NCBI RefSeq assembly: GCF_001591565.1
Contig: NZ_BCVD01000011.1
Coordinates: 1 to 46,072 of the forward strand
From: Priestia flexa NBRC 15715
GTDB lineage: Bacteria > Bacillota > Bacilli > Bacillales > Bacillaceae_H
Direction: 5' to 3'
DNA length: 46,072 bases
The notes beneath the pieces were generated by a model. That model ran no database searches. It worked only from the letters and a program-made list of their open reading frames with translations, and was not told the origin of the DNA. Positions 32,191 through 40,756 of the stretch are shown one piece after another. The stretch's first letter is position 1. Each line of letters begins with the position of its first letter. The position numbers and the translations under genes are program-made.

Positions 32191-33315
32191 TTATTTACTT
32201 TCACTTTTGAAATATTGAATAATCGCATCTGCAATACGTTGTGATGCAAAGCCATCTCCATACGGATTTGATGCTTTGGACATGCGCTCATACTCTTCTT
32301 TATTCGTTAATAATTCTTTCGCAAGGCGGTAAATTGTTTCTTCTTCAACACCCGCAAGCTTTAATGTGCCTGCTTCAATTCCTTCCGGACGCTCAGTTGT
32401 ATCGCGTAATACAAGAACCGGCACTCCTAAAGATGGCGCTTCTTCTTGTACACCGCCAGAATCCGTTAAGATGATATGTGCACGTGATGCAAAGTTATGG
32501 AAATCCACTACCTCTAACGGCTCAATTAAGTGAATGCGTGAGTCATCACCTAGTACTTCATCCGCTAGTTCACGAACAACTGGATTTAAGTGAACCGGGT
32601 ATACTACTTGTACGTCGTCATGTTCTTCTACAATCCGTTTAATTGCTCGGAACATGTTGCGCATCGGCTCTCCTAAATTTTCGCGACGATGCGCTGTTAA
32701 TAAAATTAAACGATCGTCACCGATTCCATCTAACACAGGATGAGAATATTCTTCTAAAACCGTTGTTTTTAACGCATCGATTGCCGTATTACCTGTTACG
32801 ACAATGCTGCTTTCCTGTTTGTTTTCTTCTAATAGGTTTGCTGATGACTTTGAAGTTGGAGCAAAATGCAAGTCAGCTAATACGCCTGTTAATTGACGGT
32901 TCATCTCTTCTGGGTACGGAGAATACTTATTCCATGTACGTAAGCCGGCTTCTACGTGACCAACTTTAATTTGATTGTAGAATGCTGCTAACCCAGCAAT
33001 AAATGTTGTTGTTGTATCACCATGAACCAATACGATATCAGGCTGTACTTTCCCCATAACGTCGTTTAGTCCTTGCAAGCCTCGCGTTGTTACATCCATT
33101 AATGTTTGGCGATCTTTCATAATGTTTAAGTCGTAGTCTGGTTTAATATCAAATACGTGCAGTACTTGGTCTAGCATTTCACGATGCTGGGCTGTTACTG
33201 TCACAATCGATTCAAACTCTTCTGAGCGTTTATTTAGCTCAAGTACTAGCGGAGCCATTTTAATCGCTTCTGGTCTCGTTCCAAAAATCGTCATTACTTT
33301 AATGCGTCTTTCCAT
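32191..33315 (-). CDS. mnaA: UDP-N-acetylglucosamine 2-epimerase (non-hydrolysing)
   Basis: A 374-residue epimerase interconverting UDP-GlcNAc and UDP-ManNAc. Motifs: GTRPEAIKMAPLVLEL at the N-terminus, HVEAGLRTWNKYSPYPEEMNR (catalytic acidic residues), LLTAHRRENLGEP and ILTDSGGVQEEAP (uridine and phosphate binding). It is full-length. UDP-ManNAc is used by the WecC-like dehydrogenase in this operon and, in Bacillus generally, for the teichoic acid linkage unit. The start is ATG behind AGGTGACAGC. Confidence 0.93.
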   Translation of the reverse strand: MERRIKVMTIFGTRPEAIKMAPLVLELNKRSEEFESIVTVTAQHREMLDQVLHVFDIKPDYDLNIMKDRQTLMDVTTRGLQGLNDVMGKVQPDIVLVHGDTTTTFIAGLAAFYNQIKVGHVEAGLRTWNKYSPYPEEMNRQLTGVLADLHFAPTSKSSANLLEENKQESSIVVTGNTAIDALKTTVLEEYSHPVLDGIGDDRLILLTAHRRENLGEPMRNMFRAIKRIVEEHDDVQVVYPVHLNPVVRELADEVLGDDSRIHLIEPLEVVDFHNFASRAHIILTDSGGVQEEAPSLGVPVLVLRDTTERPEGIEAGTLKLAGVEEETIYRLAKELLTNKEEYERMSKASNPYGDGFASQRIADAIIQYFKSESK

Positions 33316-33360
33316 GCTGTCACCTATTCTTTCTGAATTTTTTTAAAGAACTAGTCGTAA

Positions 33361-33513
33361 CTAGTTAACATTTCGATGCAGTTCTTTTTCTTTCTTTTTG
33401 ATAGATCGAAGAACTAATCGTTTAATCTCTTCAAGCTGCTCAATTGATGCATCTTGGTTAATATAGCGAATCGTTTTCTTTACATTCTTAGGTAAGTTAT
33501 CAAAATTCTTCAT
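33361..33513 (-). CDS. 50-residue hypothetical protein between ywqE and mnaA
   Basis: A short gene reading MKNFDNLPKNVKKTIRYINQ, then DASIEQLEEIKRLVLRSI and a Lys-rich end (KKKEKELHRNVN). The start is ATG behind GAGTGATAAACG (a modest ribosome site), 20 bases after the ywqE stop; the stop is 45 bases before mnaA. It is basic and predicted as two helices, and has normal codon use. The EQLEEIKRLV..IKKKEKEL helix resembles the end of the cluster-encoded SinR-like protein (LTQLEELKRHVDLVIFKKKK), perhaps a dimerisation helix. I do not recognise a named family. Confidence 0.65.
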   Translation of the reverse strand: MKNFDNLPKNVKKTIRYINQDASIEQLEEIKRLVLRSIKKKEKELHRNVN

Positions 33514-33533
33514 CGTTTATCACTCAATTATTC

Positions 33534-34301
33534 TTAAAATAGTCCTAAAAACTTTTTTCTTCTAACATGCTCAGGTGGCTCTTTAAAACATGCTTGTCCA
33601 TTAATAACATGCTCGGCATTATCTAAGAACTTATAAACCGTATCAAGTCCGTACTCTTTTTGGACAAGGCTCACTGCTTGCTCCATATTAAAATTCCGAT
33701 GCTTCAAATCATGTGAGTCGGACGCAATAAAATGAATTAGATTGGCTTCCAACAATTGATTCGAAAAATTTTTAATTTTCTTTCCGAACTGACCAGTGAT
33801 ACTGGAAGCTGTAAGCTGGGCTAATGCGCCTTTCTTCACAAACTCATACAGCAATTCAGGTTCTTCTATCAACCTGCTGTTCCGTTCTGGATGTACAATA
33901 ATCGGTATTAAGCCTTCGGATTGTATATCATATAATAATCTCTCTGCATAGCGGGGGACTTGACTGGATGGAAACTCAACAAATATGTACTTGCCTGTAT
34001 TATTTAACGTAAGGATTTCACCTTTATGATAATCTTGTAAAATCTCACCATATATACGAATCTCTTGGCCTGGTAAAATAGTCAAAGGTATATTTTCAAC
34101 CTGCAACCGTTTGTTTAACGTATTGACCGCTTGTTCGACTGTCTGCTTTGTATTAAAGTAACGGCCATTTTGATGGTGAGGTGTAGCGACAATATTTTTA
34201 ATACCCTGGGATACAGCTCTTTTAGCCATTTCTACACTCATCTCTTCGTGAACAGATCCATCGTCAATTCCAGGTAAAATGTGACAATGCAAATCAATCA
34301 T
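33534..34301 (-). CDS. ywqE: PHP-family protein-tyrosine phosphatase (intact YwqE)
   Basis: A 255-residue YwqE/CpsB metal-dependent tyrosine phosphatase with all expected ligands: MIDLHCHILPGIDDG (His5, His7, Asp13, Asp14), ATPHH (His42, His43), LPGQEIR (Glu80), HPER (His137, Arg140) and SDSHD (195-198). It would dephosphorylate the tyrosine tail of the YwqD kinase and UDP-sugar dehydrogenases. It is separated from ywqCD by a terminator and about 280 bases carrying Spo0A-box-like sequences, so it appears to start its own operon running through the polysaccharide genes. Its catalytic site contrasts with the two degenerate paralogues in this window. Confidence 0.93.
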   Translation of the reverse strand: MIDLHCHILPGIDDGSVHEEMSVEMAKRAVSQGIKNIVATPHHQNGRYFNTKQTVEQAVNTLNKRLQVENIPLTILPGQEIRIYGEILQDYHKGEILTLNNTGKYIFVEFPSSQVPRYAERLLYDIQSEGLIPIIVHPERNSRLIEEPELLYEFVKKGALAQLTASSITGQFGKKIKNFSNQLLEANLIHFIASDSHDLKHRNFNMEQAVSLVQKEYGLDTVYKFLDNAEHVINGQACFKEPPEHVRRKKFLGLF

Positions 34302-34380
34302 ACCAACACCTCATCCTTCTTAAGACCTACCAAAACACTCTTTATGTTAGCACACTAAACTAGATATTTCTATGTCTTTT

Positions 34381-34391
34381 TTTGTCGAAAA
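34381..34391 (+). promoter_or_regulatory. Spo0A-box-like site upstream of ywqE
   Basis: TTTGTCGAAAA matches the recalled 0A-box consensus (TTTGTCGAAAA, core TGTCGAA) perfectly, 80 bases before the ywqE start. A second, weaker site in the opposite orientation (TTTTCGACTTT, 34454-34464) and partial ones around 34470 and 34485-34495 lie in the same spacer. Binding is inferred. Confidence 0.5.
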
Positions 34392-34545
34392 GTCTCTATG
34401 CCTTTTTCATTCTGTCTTATTACACCATCTATTTCCCATTACATTAACCTGATTTTTCGACTTTTTGCAGACGAAAAACCGCATTTTACGACATATAAAG
34501 ACTACAGATATACGTCACTTTTATTTTATGGAAGTAAACACAAAT

Positions 34546-34583
34546 AAGACACGAAGACTTCTCTAAAGAAGTCCTCGTGTCTT
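34546..34583 (-). terminator. Terminator after ywqD
   Basis: AAGACACGAAGACTTC/GAAGTCCTCGTGTCTT forms a 16-bp stem with one central A-C mismatch and a 6-base loop. On the minus strand it is followed by ATTTGTGTTT. It ends the ywqCD transcript three bases after the ywqD stop. Confidence 0.78.
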
Positions 34584-34586
34584 ATT

Positions 34587-35309
34587 TTATTGACCAGAAC
34601 CATAATAATAGTAATAATTACCTTCTTCTTCTGATCTGCCATTCAGTACAACACCCAACAGTTTACCTTGTTGCTTCTGCAAAATATCTTTTGCTTTTAA
34701 CACTGCTTCACGTTCTGTTTGTCCACTGCGAACAACAAGTAAAACACCCTCACATTTATTAGCTAAAATATGAGAATCCGTAACGGGTAACACTGGTGGT
34801 GTATCAAAGATCACCATATCAAATTGCTTATACATCTCTTGAATTAAGCTTTCCATCGCTTGTGAAGCTAACAACTCAGACGGGTTAGGCGGAATTGGTC
34901 CGCTAGTTAGCACCCATAGGTTGTCCACATGAGACTCTTGAATACCAGATGCTAGATTTGTTTGCTTTGCTAGAACGTTAGTCAAGCCAATATGGTTTTC
35001 TAACTGAAACGTATACTGTATGCTTGGTTTACGCATATCTGCATCTACAAGCAATACTCTCTTTCCTTGCTGGGCAAAAACAACAGCTAAGTTCGCAGCC
35101 GTTGTAGACTTTCCTTCCGATGCTAGAGTTGACGTTACCATAACAGAGCGCATTTCACCGTCAATACTTGAAAATTGAATATTTGTTCGAATTGTACGAT
35201 ACTGTTCACTTATCGGTGATTTCGGCTTTTTATGAGAGATTAAGCTACGTATATGAGTTAATCGGTTAGATGATGATACGCCTTTTCTTTTCTTAAACAA
35301 CTTACCCAC
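34587..35309 (-). CDS. ywqD: Bacterial tyrosine kinase (CpsD/CapB family)
   Basis: A 240-residue BY-kinase with the three family nucleotide motifs: Walker A STLASEGKSTTAANLAV, Walker A' VLLVDADMRKP and Walker B MVIFDTPPVLPVTD. The C-terminus ends in the tyrosine cluster GNYYYYYGSGQ, the autophosphorylation tail. It needs the membrane modulator YwqC, whose gene overlaps its start by eight bases, and is reversed by YwqE. In Bacillus the pair phosphorylates UDP-glucose dehydrogenase and controls polysaccharide synthesis; Ugd is encoded in this same window. Confidence 0.92.
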   Translation of the reverse strand: MGKLFKKRKGVSSSNRLTHIRSLISHKKPKSPISEQYRTIRTNIQFSSIDGEMRSVMVTSTLASEGKSTTAANLAVVFAQQGKRVLLVDADMRKPSIQYTFQLENHIGLTNVLAKQTNLASGIQESHVDNLWVLTSGPIPPNPSELLASQAMESLIQEMYKQFDMVIFDTPPVLPVTDSHILANKCEGVLLVVRSGQTEREAVLKAKDILQKQQGKLLGVVLNGRSEEEGNYYYYYGSGQ

Positions 35310-36051
35310 CGTATGTCTCTCCTCTCACCGCATGATTTGCGCCTGTTGGTGTTACTCGAGTTCCTTCAAGTTCGCGGTCTTTAATTACTGAAATGGAACC
35401 GATAACCGGAAGCTCCAATATCGTTTCTACATCTTGCTCGGTCTTGATTGTATTATCTAGGTATTCTAATAAGAAAGCTAAACCAACACCAAGCATAAGC
35501 CCAACTACAATCGCAATCGCAATATTCATTAATGGCGCAGGCTTAATTGGGTTTAAGCTGTCAGCTAACTCTGCTTTTGATAGAACACTAACGTTATCAA
35601 TGCTCATAATGCTAGGGATCTTCTCTTGGAACACAGCTGCCGTTGTGTTGGCAATATCCATTGCGCGCTTCGCATCCGTGTCTTGTACGACGATATGCGC
35701 TACTTGAGAGTCCTCTGAATTTGTGACTTGAACTTGGCCGCTTAGCTGCTTAGCCGTTACGTTTAAATTAAGCTTTTTAACAACATCCTCTAAAATAACA
35801 GGGCTCGTAATGATCTCGTTATACGTACTAATTAACTGAATGTTTGTTTGTATCGTGTATGCATTAAGGGGCTGCTGTTCTGAACTTTCTTGATTCACAA
35901 GAATTTGCGTTCTTGCTTGATAGACAGGCGTTAACACAAAGAAACTAACGATACCGCTTATCATCGCTGCGATAATTGTAATGAGCGCAATAAGCCAAAG
36001 ACGTTTCTTTAACGTGCCGAACAACTGTCGTAAATCAATTGTCTCTTCCAT
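35302..36051 (-). CDS. ywqC: Tyrosine-kinase modulator, Wzz-domain membrane protein
   Basis: A 249-residue co-polymerase-type protein with two membrane helices (LWLIALITIIAAMISGIVSFFVL near residue 20 and MNIAIAIVVGLMLGVGLAFLLEYL near residue 178), and an outside Wzz domain between them. The C-terminal cytoplasmic tail (NTIKTEQDVETILELPVIGSISVI) is the segment that activates the cognate BY-kinase. The first gene of a bicistron with ywqD; its promoter is just upstream. Confidence 0.9.
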   Translation of the reverse strand: MEETIDLRQLFGTLKKRLWLIALITIIAAMISGIVSFFVLTPVYQARTQILVNQESSEQQPLNAYTIQTNIQLISTYNEIITSPVILEDVVKKLNLNVTAKQLSGQVQVTNSEDSQVAHIVVQDTDAKRAMDIANTTAAVFQEKIPSIMSIDNVSVLSKAELADSLNPIKPAPLMNIAIAIVVGLMLGVGLAFLLEYLDNTIKTEQDVETILELPVIGSISVIKDRELEGTRVTPTGANHAVRGETYGG

Positions 36052-36101
36052 TGGTGACCTCCGAATTAAAAGATTGTAGCTTCGTAAAGACTCTATTTAC
36101 C

Positions 36102-36130
36102 ATTATAATTCACAAAACTATTTTTTTCTA
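36102..36130 (-). promoter_or_regulatory. Probable SigA promoter of ywqCD
   Basis: On the minus strand TATAAT (36102-36107) is 17 bases from TAGAAA (36125-36130), a 4/6 -35 match, about 50 bases upstream of the ywqC start. Confidence 0.5.
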
Positions 36131-36286
36131 CATATTCCTGTAAATCTTGTGATTATTTAGTACTGTTTATATCGGCATAGATAGAATATTATTTACTAGA
36201 TTCATTACATCATTTCTTAATTATTGATTAAAGTCTTCTCTGTCTTACATTTGAGCTAATTATTTTTTTACTGAATGTGTAATTCC

Positions 36287-37294
36287 TCAAACGTTAGCCA
36301 TTTCTCTAGCTGTTCCTGCCACATGATGCTGTATGCCTCCTTTTTGATTTGGATGAGATGCGATGATTGATAATTGACCCTCTATTTTAAATGTTTCGAC
36401 TTTATTTGGGAGAATAAAATGATCGCCTTTTTGCAATGGAAACTGACCTTCACTTGTAATCAGCGTTCCTTTCCCTTCGACTACACTTCCAAGCGTAAAC
36501 GGTCCATCTTGGAATAGTTCAGCAGCTGTGTCAATGTCCCATTTATAGACGGTAAAGTAGTCTTCTTCTACAAAGGTCGTAATGGTTGCTCCGTTAACTT
36601 TCGTAAATGCTGCTTCTACCTTTGTAGCCGTATGAGGGACTGTCGTCACCTCGATGGCTTTTTCAATATGAAGCTCACGAAGCTGCCCGTCTTGCCCGAC
36701 GCGATCATAATCATAGACGCGATACGTTGTGTCCGAGCTTTGCTGCGTTTCTAATACGAGCGTCCCTTTACACAAGGCGTGAATGGTACCGCTCGGCACA
36801 TAGAAAAAGTCACCGGGCTTGATTTTTACACGCTGTAATAAATCATCCCAGTGACCTTGTTTAATTAGATGAATGAATTCTTCCTTCGACTTTGCGTGAT
36901 GACCAAAAATCATATCCGCATCTTCATCACAGTCAATAATGTACCAGCACTCCGTTTTGCCAAGCTCACCGAACTCGTACTCTTTCGCATACTCATCGTT
37001 TGGGTGAACCTGTACCGACAAATCGTCGTTTGCATCGAGAATTTTTGTCAAAAGCGGGAAGCGATCGCTTTGAAAATGGCCAAATAAATCGGGACGCTCT
37101 GTCCAAAGCTCACCTAACGCTTTTCCTTCTAGCTCTCCGTAGCGCACAACGCTCTGACCGTTTGGATGAGCAGAAATTGCCCAGCATTCCCCCGTCTGTT
37201 CTGACGGAATTTGATAATGATATGTATCTCTTAGCTGCGTTCCACCCCAGATGCGCTCTTGGAACAGCGGTTTTAAAAAGATTGGTTGTTTCAA
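36287..37294 (-). CDS. manA: Mannose-6-phosphate isomerase, class I
   Basis: A 335-residue cupin-fold phosphomannose isomerase converting fructose-6-phosphate and mannose-6-phosphate. Zinc-binding QVHPND (about residues 95-100), the downstream GKTECWYII, and FYVPSGTIHAL (His) are visible, with the second cupin half at the C-terminus. Translation starts at TTG, ten bases after GAGGAG. It is slightly longer than B. subtilis ManA and lacks other domains. With ManC it would make GDP-mannose for the polymer; the phosphomannomutase step is not encoded in this window. Confidence 0.9.
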   Translation of the reverse strand: MKQPIFLKPLFQERIWGGTQLRDTYHYQIPSEQTGECWAISAHPNGQSVVRYGELEGKALGELWTERPDLFGHFQSDRFPLLTKILDANDDLSVQVHPNDEYAKEYEFGELGKTECWYIIDCDEDADMIFGHHAKSKEEFIHLIKQGHWDDLLQRVKIKPGDFFYVPSGTIHALCKGTLVLETQQSSDTTYRVYDYDRVGQDGQLRELHIEKAIEVTTVPHTATKVEAAFTKVNGATITTFVEEDYFTVYKWDIDTAAELFQDGPFTLGSVVEGKGTLITSEGQFPLQKGDHFILPNKVETFKIEGQLSIIASHPNQKGGIQHHVAGTAREMANV

Positions 37295-37310
37295 TGAATT
37301 ACATCTCCTC

Positions 37311-38150
37311 TTATCTTTCCTTTAGTGCAATTGTTAAAAACGTATGTAAAACCTCTTTTGGTCTTAAACGTTGAATATCTTTCTTTGTATTTAGTGAATT
37401 GGGCTTTGCCATCCATGGTTCTATGCACAAAAACTCTTTTTCAGGTTCAGACCATAATGTCACATATTTAAATTCGTTACTATACTTTAACCGCAATGAT
37501 TTTCTTTCATGAATAGGAAACATAATTTCAGGATTTTTACTATCTAACAAAATTAATGCTTCTCTTTCATCTGTTAAATCTATCTTGTTTGTAATGGGTT
37601 TAACTGTATTATCATTCACGTCTAAATAAGTTGAAGCATCCGTAGCTAACTCTACCTTTTTATTCTCAATTCTAAAATACGGATGAAATCCACTATAAAA
37701 CGGCATTACCTTATGTGATAAATTTTGATAAGACTGATGTATAATAAACTCTCCGTTACAAAGTTCAAAGGTAAATGTTAAATGAAATTCAAAAGGATAT
37801 TGTTTATACGTTTCTTCATTATTCCATAGTTCAAGTGTAATAAACTGACTTTCCTCATCAACGCTTTTTACGTTCCATGAAGCATTCCGAGCAAACCCAT
37901 GATTATTCATTTGAAATATTTTATCTTCTATCGTATATTGGTTATTTTCTAAACGATCACAAATAGGAAATAAAATAGGAATACCACCTCGAACATTACT
38001 ATGTTTATCATAGAATGTTTCTTCATTTAAATACAAAATTTCTTGACCATGCAGTCCAATACTCGTTACAATTCCTCCACGCTCTGGAGAAATTTTAAAC
38101 CAAGAATTTGTTTTCTCTTCTTTAATTTCATAAATAGAAAAATGAGACAT
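37311..38150 (-). CDS. Aldose-1-epimerase-like (hexose-phosphate mutarotase type) protein
   Basis: A 279-residue galactose-mutarotase-fold protein. The N-terminal RGGIVTSIGLHGQEILYL and RGGIPILFPICDRLENN are typical of the YeaD/LacX branch of aldose epimerases. A catalytic-type His is in NNHGFARNASW (about residue 91), a second in SGFHPYF and the Glu in FLCIEPWMA. The substrate is probably a hexose or hexose-6-phosphate anomer, fitting its place beside ManA. It lies 16 bases upstream of manA. Confidence 0.8.
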   Translation of the reverse strand: MSHFSIYEIKEEKTNSWFKISPERGGIVTSIGLHGQEILYLNEETFYDKHSNVRGGIPILFPICDRLENNQYTIEDKIFQMNNHGFARNASWNVKSVDEESQFITLELWNNEETYKQYPFEFHLTFTFELCNGEFIIHQSYQNLSHKVMPFYSGFHPYFRIENKKVELATDASTYLDVNDNTVKPITNKIDLTDEREALILLDSKNPEIMFPIHERKSLRLKYSNEFKYVTLWSEPEKEFLCIEPWMAKPNSLNTKKDIQRLRPKEVLHTFLTIALKER

Positions 38151-38172
38151 CTAGTTCCTTCCTTTGTAAAAT

Positions 38173-38208
38173 AAAGAAAAAAGCAGGTCACCACCTGCTT
38201 TTTTCTTT
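38173..38208 (-). terminator. Terminator between manC and the mutarotase gene
   Basis: A perfect stem AAAGAAAAAAGCAGGT/ACCTGCTTTTTTCTTT with a 4-base loop, one base after the manC stop. The GC-rich tip and T-rich 3' side make it efficient, so manC and manA are likely in separate transcripts or only partly linked. Confidence 0.85.
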
Positions 38209-38209
38209 A

Positions 38210-39589
38210 TTATGCTCTTTTCACATGCAGCACGTTTTCCTCAATTTCTTCCCATGTCATATATAAACGAACAATATCTTCTTCAATTAATTGAGTTCCT
38301 GTTTGAACTTCAATAATTTCTAGGTCAGTTGTCGCTTTAATAGCATGCTTTTCGCCAGCTTTCACTTGTAATATATCGCCTGGTTTTACAGTGCGCAGCT
38401 CATCATTTAAGATAAATTCACCTTCACCTTTAATAATAGTCCATACCTCATCTCGGTAATCATGAAGCTGATAGCTTAAATTTTTACCTGCCGATACGCC
38501 GATACGCTTAGTTAAAACTTCTTTATCTTCTTCAAACTTTGTGTAATCAAGTACTTTATACCATCCCCAACGACGCTCTTCATACATTGGGCGATTATCA
38601 AAAGCTCCCACAAGTTCTTTAATGCGCGGACTTGCTTCCTTGTCAGAGACAAGAATTCCATCGGGGCTAGCTGCTACGACTAAATTTGAAGCACCTAACA
38701 CCGTGATAGGAATATCTAACTCATTGATTAAATGAACGTTTTCGCTATCTTTACTCACGACACCTTTACCAATTTGCTTCGTCGCCATTTCTTCCGTAAG
38801 CGTGTTCCATGTCCCAAGGTCTTTCCAATAGCCATCATACGGAAGAACCACAATATTCTGTGTCTTTTCAACAACCTCATAGTCAAAGCTAATTTTTGGT
38901 AACGTTGCATATTGTTTTAATAACTCTTCATACTGAATAGGCAAGCCTTTTTCTTCTAAAATGGAAATAACATAGCCAAGCTTAAACGCAAATACACCGC
39001 AGTTCCAAAGCGCTCCGTCTTGAATTAAATTAGTCGCTGCTTCTTCGGACGGTTTTTCTGTAAAGCGCTGAACAGGTAAGTAGTCTTTTTCATTTTTATT
39101 TGTAGTCGGTACAATATATCCATACTTCGAAGACGGATAAGTGGGCGTTACTCCAATTAGCGCTAAATCTGCGTTACTATCTTGAACAACTGTCTCCAAA
39201 TCTTTTACACGACTAAAAAAAGCATCATCAACATATGGATCAACTGGTAAGATTGCAACCACTTCATCCAAACTAGCACCTTTAATACTATATACATAAG
39301 ATGCTGCCAATGCGATAGCAGGGAACGTGTCACGACGACAAGGCTCAATAATTAAGCCAGCTTGATTATCAAGCTGGCTTTTAATCATATCCTCTTGTGA
39401 TTTTCCTGTTGCAATGACTGTTGATTGAGCTAATCCTACGTTAGAAATTTGGGTCCATACTCGTTGGACCATAGATTGCAAATGTGACTCTCTATCTTCT
39501 AAAACTTTTAAAAATTGTTTTGAACGTGAATCATTGGATAGTGGCCATAAACGTTTACCTGATCCTCCTGACAAAAGTACAAGCTTCAT
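38210..39589 (-). CDS. manC: Bifunctional mannose-1-phosphate guanylyltransferase / mannose-6-phosphate isomerase
   Basis: A 459-residue type II enzyme. The N-terminal GDP-mannose pyrophosphorylase domain has LSGGSGKRLWPLSNDSRSKQ and RFTEKPSEEAA; the C-terminal cupin has ISYQLHDYRDEVWTIIKGEGE-type residues near 385-405, the isomerase half. It would make GDP-mannose, so a mannose-containing or mannose-derived repeat unit is expected. With a separate ManA in the next operon, isomerase capacity is duplicated. It starts three bases after the end of the neighbouring GT4 gene. Confidence 0.9.
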   Translation of the reverse strand: MKLVLLSGGSGKRLWPLSNDSRSKQFLKVLEDRESHLQSMVQRVWTQISNVGLAQSTVIATGKSQEDMIKSQLDNQAGLIIEPCRRDTFPAIALAASYVYSIKGASLDEVVAILPVDPYVDDAFFSRVKDLETVVQDSNADLALIGVTPTYPSSKYGYIVPTTNKNEKDYLPVQRFTEKPSEEAATNLIQDGALWNCGVFAFKLGYVISILEEKGLPIQYEELLKQYATLPKISFDYEVVEKTQNIVVLPYDGYWKDLGTWNTLTEEMATKQIGKGVVSKDSENVHLINELDIPITVLGASNLVVAASPDGILVSDKEASPRIKELVGAFDNRPMYEERRWGWYKVLDYTKFEEDKEVLTKRIGVSAGKNLSYQLHDYRDEVWTIIKGEGEFILNDELRTVKPGDILQVKAGEKHAIKATTDLEIIEVQTGTQLIEEDIVRLYMTWEEIEENVLHVKRA

Positions 39590-39592
39590 TAT

Positions 39593-40738
39593 TTACACCT
39601 CAACTCTTTCTCTATTGACTTTTTCATTTAATTTACTTTCTACAAACAATCTAAACTCATCTCTAAATCGTTCTGGTGAAAACCTTAAAGCATTTTCTCG
39701 ACAATCTTCTGCTAAAATAAGATTTTGAACTTCTTCAAAACGCTCCACACTGCTAATAATTGCTTCAGTAGTCTGATTTGCAAAGAATAAGCCTGTAGGA
39801 AATTCCGATTCACCAAAAGCGTTTATTGTTTCCAGCGCTCCACCTTTTCCATAAGCTATTACTGGCGTTCCGCAAGCTTGAGCTTCTACTGGAGTAATGC
39901 CAAAATCTTCTTCTGCAGCAAACACAAATGCTTTAGCTCTCTGCATATGGTCTTTTAAAACTTCAAACGATTGATATCCTAATAAGGTGACATTAGGTGT
40001 TGCAATGGCTTTAATTTTATCGAAATCAGGTCCTGTCCCAATTACTACTAGCTTTTTATCTGGCATTTGACTAAAAGCTTCGACAATCAAATTAATTTTT
40101 TTATAAGGTACCATACGAGAAGCCGTTAAATAGAAGTTTTCTTTTATTTCTCCCATTGTAAATGAAGATACATCGACTGGGGGATAAATAGTTTCTGACT
40201 CACGTCTATATACTTTCCATATGCGTTTACCAATAAAATTAGAGTTCGATAAAAAGTAATCTACACCGTTAGAAGTTCTGTAGTCCCAATTACGAATGTT
40301 ATGCAACATTATTTTAGCTAACATCCCTTTTAATCCTTTATTTAATCCTGCTTCTTCAAGATATTGATGTTGTAAATCCCAAGCATAGCGAATTGGGGAG
40401 TGAACATAAGAAATGTGCAGTTGATCAGGACCAGTAATAACTCCTTTAGCTACTGCATGAGAACTTGAAATGACAACATCGTATTTAGAAACGTCTAGCT
40501 GCTCAATTGCTAACGGCATAAAAGGTAGGTAGCTACGATACTTCTTTTTTGCCATCGGCATCTTTTGAATAAAAGATGTCTTTACTTTTTTGTTCATAAT
40601 AAAATCTCGTTGATTTTCTGGAAGAAAGTCAACGAGACTAAATAAATCAGCTTGAGGGTATATTTTTAATAAATCTTCTAAAACTTTTTCTGCACCTGCA
40701 TAAGTTACAAGCCAATCGTGAATAATGGCTACTTTCAT
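39593..40738 (-). CDS. Glycosyltransferase family 4 (WbaZ-like mannosyltransferase candidate)
   Basis: A 381-residue GT4 protein. N-terminus KVAIIHDWLVTYAGAEKVLEDLLKIYP is the typical acceptor loop of WbaZ-like transferases; the donor half has ASRMVPYKKINLIVEAF, VVIGTGPDFDKI and AEEDFGITPVEAQACGTPVIAYGKGG (E-x7-E). As it is adjacent to manC, a GDP-mannose donor is a reasonable guess. The ATG follows GGGGGATC, 18 bases after the Ugd stop. Confidence 0.85.
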   Translation of the reverse strand: MKVAIIHDWLVTYAGAEKVLEDLLKIYPQADLFSLVDFLPENQRDFIMNKKVKTSFIQKMPMAKKKYRSYLPFMPLAIEQLDVSKYDVVISSSHAVAKGVITGPDQLHISYVHSPIRYAWDLQHQYLEEAGLNKGLKGMLAKIMLHNIRNWDYRTSNGVDYFLSNSNFIGKRIWKVYRRESETIYPPVDVSSFTMGEIKENFYLTASRMVPYKKINLIVEAFSQMPDKKLVVIGTGPDFDKIKAIATPNVTLLGYQSFEVLKDHMQRAKAFVFAAEEDFGITPVEAQACGTPVIAYGKGGALETINAFGESEFPTGLFFANQTTEAIISSVERFEEVQNLILAEDCRENALRFSPERFRDEFRLFVESKLNEKVNRERVEV

Positions 40739-40756
40739 TTAAAAGATCCCCCTTCT

